This document shows positions 1-7,048 of a DNA stretch of 35,413 bases, piece by piece. The stretch is from a bacterium (GTDB taxonomy: Bacteria; Joyebacterota; Joyebacteria; Joyebacterales; Joyebacteraceae): positions 14,426 to 49,838 of the forward strand of contig JALGZK010000020.1 in assembly GCA_025774935.1 (NCBI GenBank), given 5' to 3'. The notes below the pieces were generated by a model that was not told the DNA's origin, did not search any database, and saw only the letters and a program-made list of their open reading frames with translations. The translations under genes were made by a program, and so were the position numbers. Within the stretch, counting starts at the first letter, position 1, and every line of letters starts with the position of its first letter.

Positions 1-23
1 GCGGCCACCGAGATGACGTACCG

Positions 24-29
24 ATTATA
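24..29 (-). promoter_or_regulatory. Extended -10 box of a promoter firing out of the window
   Basis: Read on the minus strand this is a perfect TATAAT preceded by TGC, an extended -10 arrangement. The hexamer 17 bases upstream (TTCCGT, 47-52) is a poor -35. It would start transcription at about position 17, towards a gene beyond the left edge, and would separate that gene from the rpe operon. The target gene is not visible. Confidence 0.4.
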
Positions 30-91
30 GCAAAGGTAAGTAAAGGACGGAAGTCAGAAGTTGTCGAGATAACTGGGGATACGACTGCAGA

Positions 92-133
92 GGCCCCGTA
101 GAGCCGGAACGGCTTCAGAGAGCCTAAGGGGCC
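92..133 (-). terminator. Two-tier hairpin downstream of rpe, possible operon terminator
   Basis: An outer stem GGCCCC/GGGGCC (92-97 with 128-133) encloses a perfect inner stem AGCCG/CGGCT (102-106 with 110-114, GAA/TTC loop). It lies about 30 nt past the rpe stop. No run of U follows, so a Rho-independent terminator is not certain. It could be a 3'-end stabilising structure or part of a leader of the next gene. The rest of 1-163 holds no gene that I can see. Confidence 0.35.
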
Positions 134-163
134 CTCAAGCCCTCAAATGCCGAGAGACGCCCC

Positions 164-841
164 TCAGACGACCGCCCGTTCCCCGGCTGCCCTGATCTCG
201 CGGAGAGCAGCTGCGGGGTCGTCTGCCTTGAAGATGGCCGACGCGGCCACCAGGACCTCCCCCCCGTTCTCCACCACGGTCCCGGCGTTCGAGGGACCGA
301 TGCCGCCGTCCACCTCGATCAGGAACTCGAGCCCGCGCTCACGCTTCCAGTCGGAGACGGTCCTGAGCTTCGGCATGACCTCGCCGATGAAGCTCTGGCC
401 CGCGAACCCCGGGTTGACGGTCATGACGAGGGCCAGGTCGATCCCGGAGAGGAAGGGCTCCAGCTGCTCGGCGGGGTTCGGGGGGTTCACCGCGAGCCCT
501 GCCTTGCCTCCGAGGTCGTGGATCCTGTCGATGAGCGTCGCCGGGTCCTCGCTCGCCTCGCTGTGGAACACGACGTAGTCGGCCCCCGCGTCGATGAAGA
601 CGGACGCGTACGCCTCGGGATCGGTGACCATCAGGTGCGCGTCGATGGGGAGCGACGTGACGCCCCGGACGGCCTTCACGATGACCGGACCGAGCGTGAG
701 ATTGGGGACGAAGTGCCCGTCCATGACGTCGATGTGGATCATGTCGGCGCCGGCTTTCTCGACGACCGCGATCGCCTCGCCGAGCCTGGCGAAGTCGGCC
801 GCGAGGATGGAAGGTGAGATCAGGACCCTGGGTTCGTTCAT
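164..841 (-). CDS. rpe: Ribulose-phosphate 3-epimerase
   Basis: Cytoplasmic enzyme that interconverts ribulose 5-phosphate and xylulose 5-phosphate in the pentose phosphate and Calvin pathways. At 225 aa it has normal family length. Seen directly: SPSILAADFARL near the N-terminus, the metal/catalytic stretch HIDVMDGHFVPN (about residues 36-47), the VNPGFAGQSF loop and a C-terminal EVDGGI phosphate-binding motif, all expected for a (beta/alpha)8 Rpe. The ATG at 841 has GAGGAG about 11 nt upstream. It is the last gene of a minus-strand operon, 73 nt after the PASTA protein gene. A PASTA-protein/rpe neighbourhood also exists in Firmicutes (prkC-rsgA-rpe). No anomalies seen. Confidence 0.97.
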   Translation of the reverse strand: MNEPRVLISPSILAADFARLGEAIAVVEKAGADMIHIDVMDGHFVPNLTLGPVIVKAVRGVTSLPIDAHLMVTDPEAYASVFIDAGADYVVFHSEASEDPATLIDRIHDLGGKAGLAVNPPNPAEQLEPFLSGIDLALVMTVNPGFAGQSFIGEVMPKLRTVSDWKRERGLEFLIEVDGGIGPSNAGTVVENGGEVLVAASAIFKADDPAAALREIRAAGERAVV

Positions 842-914
842 GTGACCCGTCGCTCCTCTCGGAAGAGCTCATGTCCGGAGCCGCCGCGCTCTCGGCACGG
901 CGCAGGCTCGGTCG

Positions 915-1727
915 CTACCCCTTCCCCACTCTCAGCGTGACGCCCTCTCCCGCCACGACCCTCGAGCCCGCGACGGGGTCCTGAACGACGACGACGTCCC
1001 TCAGGAACCCGCGCGAACGTTCGTACTTGATCGACCTGACGGTGAGCCCGAGCTCCTCGGCGACGAGGCGTGCCTCCTCGGGGGTCCGGCCGACCAGGGA
1101 CGGCATGACGAGCTCTGCGGCCCTCGGGCCGAGGCTCACGAGCATCCTGATGGCGCCTCCTGCGGGCGCGACCGCACCGTCGCCGGGGTCGGTCCCGATG
1201 ACCCGGCCGCGTTCTACGGCGTCGGCGTGGACCTGGATGATCTCGCTCACGGCGAACCCCGCGAGCTCGGCCTCGATCTGCGCCTGCCTCGCGGTCAGGC
1301 CGGTGAGCGCGGGGACCGTTCGCCTGTCGATCCCGGCCGATACCACGAGCACCAGCGTGCGCCCCAGCTTGACATCGAGACCACCCGCGGGCGTCTGCAT
1401 GATCACGTCGCCCGCCCGGTACTGCGGGTCCGGGCGCTCGGCGTCGACTCTGATCCGGAACCCCGCTTCGTCCGCGGCGCGCCGCGCCTCGAAGAGCGAG
1501 AGCCCGACGAGCTCGGGGGCCGGGACGTGGTCGCCGCGCCTCGCGACGAGCGGCATGACCACGTAGTTCACGAGGAGCGCCGCGCAGACGATGGCGGCGA
1601 GCGCGGCCGAGACCACGACGCCCGCCCTCCGCGCTGCGGCAACCGCTGTCCTGCCGAACGCGCCCGGCGGATCGCTCCCACCCGGGCGCCCCTCCCCGTT
1701 CAGGTCGCGGTCGTGCTCGCGTCCCAT
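915..1727 (-). CDS. Membrane-anchored PASTA-repeat protein without a kinase domain
   Basis: About 270 aa. A short cytoplasmic N-terminus is followed by one transmembrane helix (about residues 32-58, rich in A/V/L) and then three PASTA repeats (about 66-133, 134-201, 204-270), each with the typical P.l.G....A........G pattern. PASTA domains bind muropeptides or peptidoglycan, so the extracytoplasmic part probably senses or docks to the cell wall (family knowledge). There is no Ser/Thr kinase or transpeptidase domain, unlike PrkC/PknB or PBP2x. The ATG at 1727 overlaps the rsmB stop (TGATG) with AGGAGG 7 nt upstream; a GTG at 1730 is the alternative. It sits between rsmB and rpe, where Firmicutes keep the PASTA kinase, so it may be the shortened counterpart. 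Function is inferred only from the repeats. Confidence 0.88.
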   Translation of the reverse strand: MGREHDRDLNGEGRPGGSDPPGAFGRTAVAAARRAGVVVSAALAAIVCAALLVNYVVMPLVARRGDHVPAPELVGLSLFEARRAADEAGFRIRVDAERPDPQYRAGDVIMQTPAGGLDVKLGRTLVLVVSAGIDRRTVPALTGLTARQAQIEAELAGFAVSEIIQVHADAVERGRVIGTDPGDGAVAPAGGAIRMLVSLGPRAAELVMPSLVGRTPEEARLVAEELGLTVRSIKYERSRGFLRDVVVVQDPVAGSRVVAGEGVTLRVGKG

Positions 1728-3175
1728 CACGTGGCCTCCTGAGCGAGATCGACCTCGAGCGCTTCGATCTCCTCGGCCTTCATCATCCGGAGGGGCGTGC
1801 GCCCCTTCCTGACCAGCCGCGCGGCGAACGCCCCGTCGATCGCGTGCCTGTGCGGGAGGATCCGCACGACCCCGCCGTCGACGAACATCCCGGGGACGAA
1901 GTATGACGCGTCCTCGAGCACGAACTCAGGCCGCTTCTTCAGGAAGCGTTCGATTACCTGTTCGTTCTCCTCGGGCTCGAGTGTGCACGTGCTGTACACG
2001 ATCCTCCCGTCCTCCTTCACGAGATCGGCGGCCTGGAGGAGAAGCCGGAGCTGCCTGCTCGATTGCCTCGCGAAGATCTGCCGCGGGTGAAGGCGGCGGA
2101 GCTCGTCGACGTCCTCGCGCACGCGGTCGCGGGCGAGAAGGTCGAACTTCCACCTCGAATCGACGCGCCTCCCGAGCGTCCCGGTTCCCGTGCAGGGCGC
2201 GTCGACCAGGACGCCGTCGGCGGGTCCCGTCACTTCTGACGTCGCTTCCCCGCACAGCACTTCGCAGTTCGTGATCCCCAGGCGCCGGACGTTCGAAGTC
2301 AGCATCTCGGCCCTCTTCTTCGAGATCTCGAACGCGCGAATCGTGCCCTCTCCGCGCATGCGCTCCGCGATGTAGGTCGTCTTGCCGCCGGGAGCCGCGC
2401 ACATGTCGATGATCTCCTCGCCCGGCCTCGGGTCGAGGAGCCTGACGGACGCCAGCGTGCTCTCGTCCTGGATCTGGAGGAGCCCCTCCTGGAAGCAGCG
2501 GAGCCCCGTGACGTCCCCGCCGCCGAGGATCTCGAGGCACTCGTCGAAGTAGCGTCCGGGTCTCGTCTCCTTGCCTTCCGCCTTGAGCGCCTCGGCGAGC
2601 GCCGGCGTGTCGCACGCGAGGGCGTTGACCCTCGCGACGAGACGCGGGACCTCGTTGAAGTACTCGCAGGAGACGACCGTGCTCTCTACCCCGAACCGCG
2701 AGAACCAGCGCTCGACCAGCACCCGCGGGTGCGAGTAGACGACGCTCACGTGGTCGACTGGCTCGGCATCGATCTCCGGGAAGTCGGGCCGGAGGCTCGT
2801 GAGGATGTTCCTGAGGACCGCGTTCACCAGACCGGCCGTGCCCTTGTGCCCGTAGCGCTTGGCGAGGTTGACCGATTCGTTGACCGCGGCGCGCGGGGGG
2901 ATCCTGTCCAGGTAGTCTATCTGATAGAGTCCGAGCCGGAGCGCGTTCCTGATGGCGATCGGAAGGGGCTTGAGCCCTCCCTTCACGTACTGGTCGAGGA
3001 CCCAGTCGAGCCGGCCCTTCCAGCGCAGCACGCCGTACGTGAGGTTCCTCGCGAGCGCCGTGTCCCGCTCGTCGAGCCCGGCGTTCCTGAGCTCGCGGTC
3101 GAGGATCGCGTCGATCTTCTGGTCGCCCGACTCCCACTCGGCCAGGCTGAGGAGTGCTACCTTGCGCGCGTCCAA
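1727..3175 (-). CDS. rsmB: 16S rRNA (cytosine-967-C5)-methyltransferase
   Basis: SAM-dependent enzyme that makes m5C967 in 16S rRNA. Starting at TTG 3175 (GGAGAAGG immediately upstream) the product is 482 aa, slightly longer than the usual 430-450. The N-terminal 140 residues form the NusB-like RNA-binding domain (ALARNLTYGVLRWKGRLDW, GLVNAVLRNIL). The Rossmann MTase domain shows the SAM motif DMCAAPGGKTT (about residue 256), DAPCTGTGTLGRR (about 326) and the catalytic-Cys motif YSTCTLEPEENE (about 394), so both conserved cysteines are present. A somewhat long segment with many Arg lies between the last two motifs. The open frame continues far upstream, but that stretch is antisense-free overlap with the DUF116 gene in another phase. 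The start overlaps the DUF116 stop by 19 nt, implying coupling. Confidence 0.95.
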   Translation of the reverse strand: MDARKVALLSLAEWESGDQKIDAILDRELRNAGLDERDTALARNLTYGVLRWKGRLDWVLDQYVKGGLKPLPIAIRNALRLGLYQIDYLDRIPPRAAVNESVNLAKRYGHKGTAGLVNAVLRNILTSLRPDFPEIDAEPVDHVSVVYSHPRVLVERWFSRFGVESTVVSCEYFNEVPRLVARVNALACDTPALAEALKAEGKETRPGRYFDECLEILGGGDVTGLRCFQEGLLQIQDESTLASVRLLDPRPGEEIIDMCAAPGGKTTYIAERMRGEGTIRAFEISKKRAEMLTSNVRRLGITNCEVLCGEATSEVTGPADGVLVDAPCTGTGTLGRRVDSRWKFDLLARDRVREDVDELRRLHPRQIFARQSSRQLRLLLQAADLVKEDGRIVYSTCTLEPEENEQVIERFLKKRPEFVLEDASYFVPGMFVDGGVVRILPHRHAIDGAFAARLVRKGRTPLRMMKAEEIEALEVDLAQEAT

Positions 3176-4020
3176 GCCTTCTCCTTCTCTTCCGACTCGT
3201 TGCTGCCCGCCGCGTCGGCGCCCGCCGAGCGCGGATGCTGCTCTCGTTCGTCCGGCTTCCACCCGAGCGCCTCGGCGAAGAACGCGATGGCATCCCTGAC
3301 GCGCCCCATGTCTACCGTCGTGTCGCGGCACGGACCGTGCGGCCGCTCGTTGAGGATCCCGAGCACGGGCAGCGGGTAGCTGTCGGTGATCCCGCTCGTG
3401 AGGTCCGTCTCGCACGCGACGGCGATGATCGCCGCTGGATCGACCTCGCCTATGACCCTCCGCGCCAGCGTGCCTCCGGTCGCGACGGTGAGCGGCAGAC
3501 CGTTCCGGCGGGCCACGTCGAGGAGGCTCTCGATGACGCAGTTCCCGCACCCGTGGCAGTTCTCGATGAGCCCGCCCGTGATCTTGTGCGGGCACGTCGT
3601 CGCCTGGAGACAGTGAGGCAGGAGCAGGAGGAGCGTCCCGGGCCGGAGCGTGTCGCGGCCCGCGGCGACGAGCGCGTTGTTGACCTCGATGAACGACCGC
3701 TTCACCTGGTCCTTGTCGATGCCGAGGATCGCCGACGCTAGACGGACGAGCGGGAAGAGGATGCGGACGACGGTCGACGTGATCCTCTGGCTGAAGAGGA
3801 CCCGCTGGCCGGTGACCGCCGACACGGCGACGAGCCCGAGCCCGAGCGCCACGACGAAGAACGCGAGCCCCGCCGCGACGCCGACGGCGCCCGGAAGGTC
3901 GACGTGGAACTCCCCGAGACGCGGCGCGATCAGGTACCAGGCGCCCGTCATGAAGATCGCGAGGAGCGCGAGTCCGCCCGCGGAGATCGTGATGAAGAGC
4001 TTCTTCTCACCGAGCGCCAA
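3157..4020 (-). CDS. DUF116 membrane protein with Cys-rich motif
   Basis: 287 aa from TTG 4020. Two N-terminal transmembrane helices are followed by a soluble domain containing LPHCLQATTCPHK and ENCHGCGNC: a spaced C-x5-C plus C-x2-C-x2-C set that could hold an Fe-S cluster or zinc. This is the DUF116 family, whose biochemical role is unknown to me. It often lies between fmt and rsmB, as here. Start choice: ATG 4035 is possible, but codons 2-3 of that frame read AGGAGG, which sits 6 nt before TTG 4020. I therefore prefer the TTG, which also trims the overlap with fmt to 14 nt. The C-terminal 30 residues are Glu/Ser/Ala-rich and look disordered. Translation is probably coupled on both sides. 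Confidence 0.85.
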   Translation of the reverse strand: MALGEKKLFITISAGGLALLAIFMTGAWYLIAPRLGEFHVDLPGAVGVAAGLAFFVVALGLGLVAVSAVTGQRVLFSQRITSTVVRILFPLVRLASAILGIDKDQVKRSFIEVNNALVAAGRDTLRPGTLLLLLPHCLQATTCPHKITGGLIENCHGCGNCVIESLLDVARRNGLPLTVATGGTLARRVIGEVDPAAIIAVACETDLTSGITDSYPLPVLGILNERPHGPCRDTTVDMGRVRDAIAFFAEALGWKPDEREQHPRSAGADAAGSNESEEKEKAWTRAR

Positions 4021-4990
4021 CCCGGTCCTCCTCATCGCTGGAATCCCTCTCGAACGGCCGGGTCCCTACACCGGGACGGTAGCCCCGCACGAACGCGGCC
4101 GCCTCCATGGCTCGCTTGCCCTCGGGCTTGAGCTCCGAGAGCCAGACCGAGCCCTCGCCCGCGGCCACCTCGATCCCGCGGCCGTCGTCGACCGACAGGA
4201 TCTCGCCGGCCTCACCGCGCTTCCCGGCGGCCGCGTCCTCGCCCGGCTCCGCGCGGGTGATCGCGAGCGACTTCCCGCGGTACCAGGTGTACGCGCCGGG
4301 CCAAGGGGTCATCCCGCGGATGTGGTCGAAGACCTCCCGGGAAGATCTCGACCAGTCGATCTCCCCGTCCTTCTTTCTGAGCTTCCTCGCGTACTTCGTG
4401 GTCGGCGGGCTCTGTGCGACGCGCGGGGCCTCTCCCTTCCTTATGAGCTCGACCGTCTCGAGGAGGAGCTCGGCGCCGAGTCCGGAGAGCCGCTTCGAGA
4501 GTTCGCCCGCCGTCTCGCGGTCCCCGATGTCTGTCCGACGGGCGAGGATGATCTCGCCGGCGTCGACCTTCTTCGCCATGAACATCGTCGTCACGCCGGT
4601 CTCCGTCTCGCCCCGGACGATCGCCCAGTTGATCGGCGCGACACCCCGGTACGCCGGCAGGAGCGACGCGTGAACGTTGACCGCCCCCTTCGACGGCGCG
4701 TCGAGGATCTCCTCGGAGAGGATCTGCCCGAACGCAACGACGACCAGGAGGTCGGGCGCGAGCGCGCGGAGCCTCTCGACGAACTCGTCCGTGTTGACGG
4801 TCTCGTACTGCTCGACGGGAAGTCCCAGCTCGACGGCCGCGACCTTGACCGGGGGTGGCGTGACCTTCCGGCCGCGGCCGGCGCCGCGGTCGGGCTGCGT
4901 GACCACGAGCGCGAGCTCATGTCCGCATGCGTGGAGGCTTCTGAGAGAGGGGACCGCGAACTCCGGCGTCCCCATGAAGACGATGCGCAT
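4007..4990 (-). CDS. fmt: Methionyl-tRNA formyltransferase
   Basis: Transfers a formyl group from 10-formyl-THF to initiator Met-tRNA in the cytoplasm. 327 aa from ATG 4990, a typical length. N-terminal MRIVFMGTPEFAVPSL is the family start. The catalytic region VNVHASLLPAYRGVAPINW supplies the Asn/His pair and the SLLPxxRG loop, and KKVDAGEI supplies the catalytic Asp region. The C-terminal third is the OB-like tRNA-binding domain (GMTPWPGAYTWYRG). A TTG at 4999 would add three residues, but neither start has a good ribosome binding site, so I follow the family start. It is directly followed by DUF116 (overlap) and preceded by def 62 nt upstream, the usual fmt/def pairing that installs and removes the formyl group. 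Confidence 0.97.
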   Translation of the reverse strand: MRIVFMGTPEFAVPSLRSLHACGHELALVVTQPDRGAGRGRKVTPPPVKVAAVELGLPVEQYETVNTDEFVERLRALAPDLLVVVAFGQILSEEILDAPSKGAVNVHASLLPAYRGVAPINWAIVRGETETGVTTMFMAKKVDAGEIILARRTDIGDRETAGELSKRLSGLGAELLLETVELIRKGEAPRVAQSPPTTKYARKLRKKDGEIDWSRSSREVFDHIRGMTPWPGAYTWYRGKSLAITRAEPGEDAAAGKRGEAGEILSVDDGRGIEVAAGEGSVWLSELKPEGKRAMEAAAFVRGYRPGVGTRPFERDSSDEEDRVGAR

Positions 4991-5052
4991 TGGCGGCAAC
5001 TCACTGGGACCGCGGGCGGCTGCCCTGGCCCGATGTTCTTCGGATACGCTGC

Positions 5053-5568
5053 CTATGTTCTTCTGATGCGTGCCTTTACGAGCTGCCTCTTGATCGGGTT
5101 CAGGTAGTCGAAGAAGAACTTGCCGTAGAGGTGGTCGATCTCGTGTTGGAAGATACGGGCCAACGCGCCCTCCACCTCCAACTTAACCTCGTTCATGTCG
5201 CGGTCGAGTCCCTTGACGATGACGCTGCTCGGGCGCTCGACGTCGGCGGTCACCCCGGGACAGGAGAGGCATCCTTCTTCGATGACCTCGTGACCGGAGG
5301 AGTAGACGATCTCCGGGTTCACGAGCACGATGGCGCCGTTGTGGACGGCCTCAGTGCCCTCGTACTCCGGCGGCGGCTCGGCCACGACGACCGCGAGGGG
5401 CGCGCCCAGCTGCGGCGCGGCCAATCCCACTCCCGGCGTCTCGCCGCGGCGCATCGTGTCGATGAGATCGTCGATGAGCTCACGGATCTCGTCCGTCATC
5501 TCCTCGACCACCCGGACGCCCGCGGTGAGAATCGGATCGCCGTGGTGCACGACCTCGCGAATCGCCAT
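5053..5568 (-). CDS. def: Peptide deformylase
   Basis: Metalloenzyme that removes the N-formyl group from nascent proteins at the ribosome exit. 171 aa, standard length. All three signature motifs are present: GVGLAAPQ (motif 1, about residues 46-53), EGCLSCPG (motif 2, metal-ligand Cys) and QHEIDHLYG (motif 3, the two His ligands and catalytic Glu). Motif 2 has Cys in place of the common Val after the Ser, an unusual but tolerated position. ATG 5568 has AGGA 4 nt upstream and lies 10 nt after the yajC stop, so the two are probably co-transcribed. fmt follows 62 nt downstream. Confidence 0.97.
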   Translation of the reverse strand: MAIREVVHHGDPILTAGVRVVEEMTDEIRELIDDLIDTMRRGETPGVGLAAPQLGAPLAVVVAEPPPEYEGTEAVHNGAIVLVNPEIVYSSGHEVIEEGCLSCPGVTADVERPSSVIVKGLDRDMNEVKLEVEGALARIFQHEIDHLYGKFFFDYLNPIKRQLVKARIRRT

Positions 5569-5578
5569 ACCGTCCTCG

Positions 5579-5911
5579 CTACTCCCGTACGGCGTTCACC
5601 GCCGACTTCGCCACCTCGACCTTGAGCCCCTCTGCGATCTTGATGACGACGCGGTCTTCGTGCACGTCCTGCACCTCACCGTAGAGGCCGCCGATGGTCA
5701 CGATCCTGTCGCCACGCTTCAGCGAGTCGATCATCTCCTGACGCTGCTTCCGACGTTTCGACTCAGGCCTGATCATGAGGAAGTAGAAAATCGCGAAGAT
5801 CGCGACGAGCATGATGAGCATGCTCGACCCGCCGCCGGCTCCCTCGCCTTGGGCGCCGGTGGTGCCCAGGGCGTGAGCCGCCTCCGGGAAGAGGAGCGAT
5901 AGAAACAGCAT
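5579..5911 (-). CDS. yajC: Preprotein translocase subunit YajC
   Basis: Single-span inner-membrane protein associated with SecDF and the SecYEG translocon. 110 aa: a Gly/Ala-rich periplasmic N-terminus, one transmembrane helix (about residues 30-47, MLIMLVAIFAIFYFLMIRP), a basic stretch RRKQRQEM, then a small cytoplasmic beta domain (GDRIVTIGGLYGEV). These are standard YajC features. AGGAGG lies 8 nt before the ATG and includes the TAG stop of the preceding small gene. secD and secF, its common partners, are not next to it; instead it heads into def/fmt. Confidence 0.94.
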   Translation of the reverse strand: MLFLSLLFPEAAHALGTTGAQGEGAGGGSSMLIMLVAIFAIFYFLMIRPESKRRKQRQEMIDSLKRGDRIVTIGGLYGEVQDVHEDRVVIKIAEGLKVEVAKSAVNAVRE

Positions 5912-5923
5912 GAAGGTCGCCTC

Positions 5924-6175
5924 CTAGTGTGTCGTGTCGCCGTCGTCCGGGAGGGGAACCCCGTCCCGGAACCGCTCGGCTTTGACCTGCTCCATCTCCT
6001 TGAGGAGCTCGGCCGGGTCGAGGTTCCCGTTCCGCGCCAACACGCGCACGAGCGCCTCGAGGGACAGCGTGTTCGAGAGCGACAGCTCCTCGAAGCTCAC
6101 CTGGCGCTTCACGCCGTCCTTGACCATGACGAGCCCCGGCTGGGGCTTCTTCTTCTTGGGCTTCCTCTTGAGCAC
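5924..6175 (-). CDS. Small basic protein of unknown function, first gene of the operon
   Basis: 83 aa from GTG 6175. The N-terminal 16 residues are a Lys/Pro cluster (KRKPKKKKPQP), followed by an acidic, probably helical region (VSFEELSLSNTLSLEALVR, DPAELLKEMEQVKAE). I recognise no family. Start choice: the open frame reaches a TTG at 6223, but that lies before the predicted transcription start (-10 at 6214-6219), and the GTG has GGAG 7 nt upstream. A shorter form from ATG 6127 (67 aa) is also possible. It directly precedes yajC, whose ribosome binding site overlaps its stop. The role is unknown. The basic end could contact RNA or membrane, which is speculation. Confidence 0.65.
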   Translation of the reverse strand: MLKRKPKKKKPQPGLVMVKDGVKRQVSFEELSLSNTLSLEALVRVLARNGNLDPAELLKEMEQVKAERFRDGVPLPDDGDTTH

Positions 6176-6213
6176 CAGCTGTCTCCGGGAGCAGGCCGAA
6201 ACCGGCTCCGGAA

Positions 6214-6242
6214 AGCCTAGCAAGCGGAATACGCGAAGTCAA
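6214..6242 (-). promoter_or_regulatory. Sigma70-type promoter of the yajC-def-fmt-rsmB-rpe operon
   Basis: Minus-strand TTGACT (6237-6242), 17-bp spacer, TAGGCT (6214-6219). The predicted start is at about 6207, roughly 30 nt before the GTG start at 6175. The seven following genes have gaps of 73 nt or less or overlap, so this probably drives the whole operon. Confidence 0.7.
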
Positions 6243-6325
6243 CACGCTTGGGACGGGTCCACAGCGGCGCGAACCGCGGGTCGTGCCGGCGAGCGGAGTC
6301 GGCGGACGGGATCGGCGGGCTGCAA

Positions 6326-6781
6326 TCAGAGGCTGAGACGCCCCCGTGCCGTGTCTACGAACTCCTCGTAGGAGCGCACGACGCGCTCTGCGAGGCGGTG
6401 CAGGAGATAGACCGCGTGGTCGAGCTTGCGGGGGGCCTCCTCTTCCCAGATCAGCGGGACGCTCACCTGCGAGTCCTGCGCGTGATCGGTGTACTCCCCG
6501 ACGTAGTGCAGGAACTTCCGGCAGCGCCTGAGGAGCTGCCGGCGCTTCCGCTCGAGCTTCCGGTCGAGGAACGCGTCGTCCTCGCGGTCGCCCCCGTCGC
6601 AGAAGCTCCGAAGCTGGTCGAGCGCGTCGCGGTCGAACGGCGCGCTCATGTGGTGCTCCCGGAGGAACGCGATGGTGCCGTCGGCAGGAAGCGTGCGCTG
6701 GAACGCGAGGAACCTGCGGCGGTCAGACGCTATCCACGGCGCGACAGATTCCTCCGCCGCGAGAGGAGATTTCAGTGCCAT
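6326..6781 (-). CDS. Unknown soluble, probably all-helical protein
   Basis: 151 aa from ATG 6781 (GGAAGG 6 nt upstream; a TTG at 6787 is the alternative). No signal peptide or membrane segment. The middle is strongly charged (FLDRKLERKRRQLLRRCRK), and the remainder reads as amphipathic helices with many Arg, Glu and Asp (LLHRLAERVVRSYEEFVD). I recognise no family or catalytic motif. It stands alone: its own near-consensus promoter lies about 80 nt upstream, and the next operon promoter starts about 85 nt past its stop. The strength of the promoter suggests a constitutively made protein. Function unknown. Confidence 0.75.
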   Translation of the reverse strand: MALKSPLAAEESVAPWIASDRRRFLAFQRTLPADGTIAFLREHHMSAPFDRDALDQLRSFCDGGDREDDAFLDRKLERKRRQLLRRCRKFLHYVGEYTDHAQDSQVSVPLIWEEEAPRKLDHAVYLLHRLAERVVRSYEEFVDTARGRLSL

Positions 6782-6859
6782 CCCCAACCTTCCGGTCGGC
6801 GCCGGCTTTGATGCAGTGAGCGTACGGCGTCGTCTGGTCGACGCGACTTGCCAAATCGG

Positions 6860-6888
6860 ATATTACCAGCAATCACAACTCTTGTCAA
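6860..6888 (-). promoter_or_regulatory. Near-consensus sigma70 promoter of the 6326-6781 gene
   Basis: Minus-strand TTGACA (6883-6888), 17-bp spacer, TAATAT (6860-6865), with CTGG immediately before the -10. This is an essentially ideal sigma70 promoter and one of the best in the window. The surrounding 6789-7048 is otherwise without a gene. Confidence 0.78.
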
Positions 6889-7048
6889 GGGGAACCCGCT
6901 TGAGCCTACGTTCAGTCCGGTATGACGCCGGGCCGGACGGCCTCCCGCATCGGGGCCCCGGCGCAGCCTCAGCTCGAGCCCTGCTCGGCCTCCGAGCCGC
7001 CCTACGGTCGGCCTCCGCCCGGCCGCCCCCTCGGTCTCCACGCCGGAC

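Noticed and set aside
3176-3595. N-terminal extension of rsmB by 140 codons
   Set aside because: It overlaps the DUF116 coding sequence, has shadow composition, and the family N-terminus begins right after TTG 3175.
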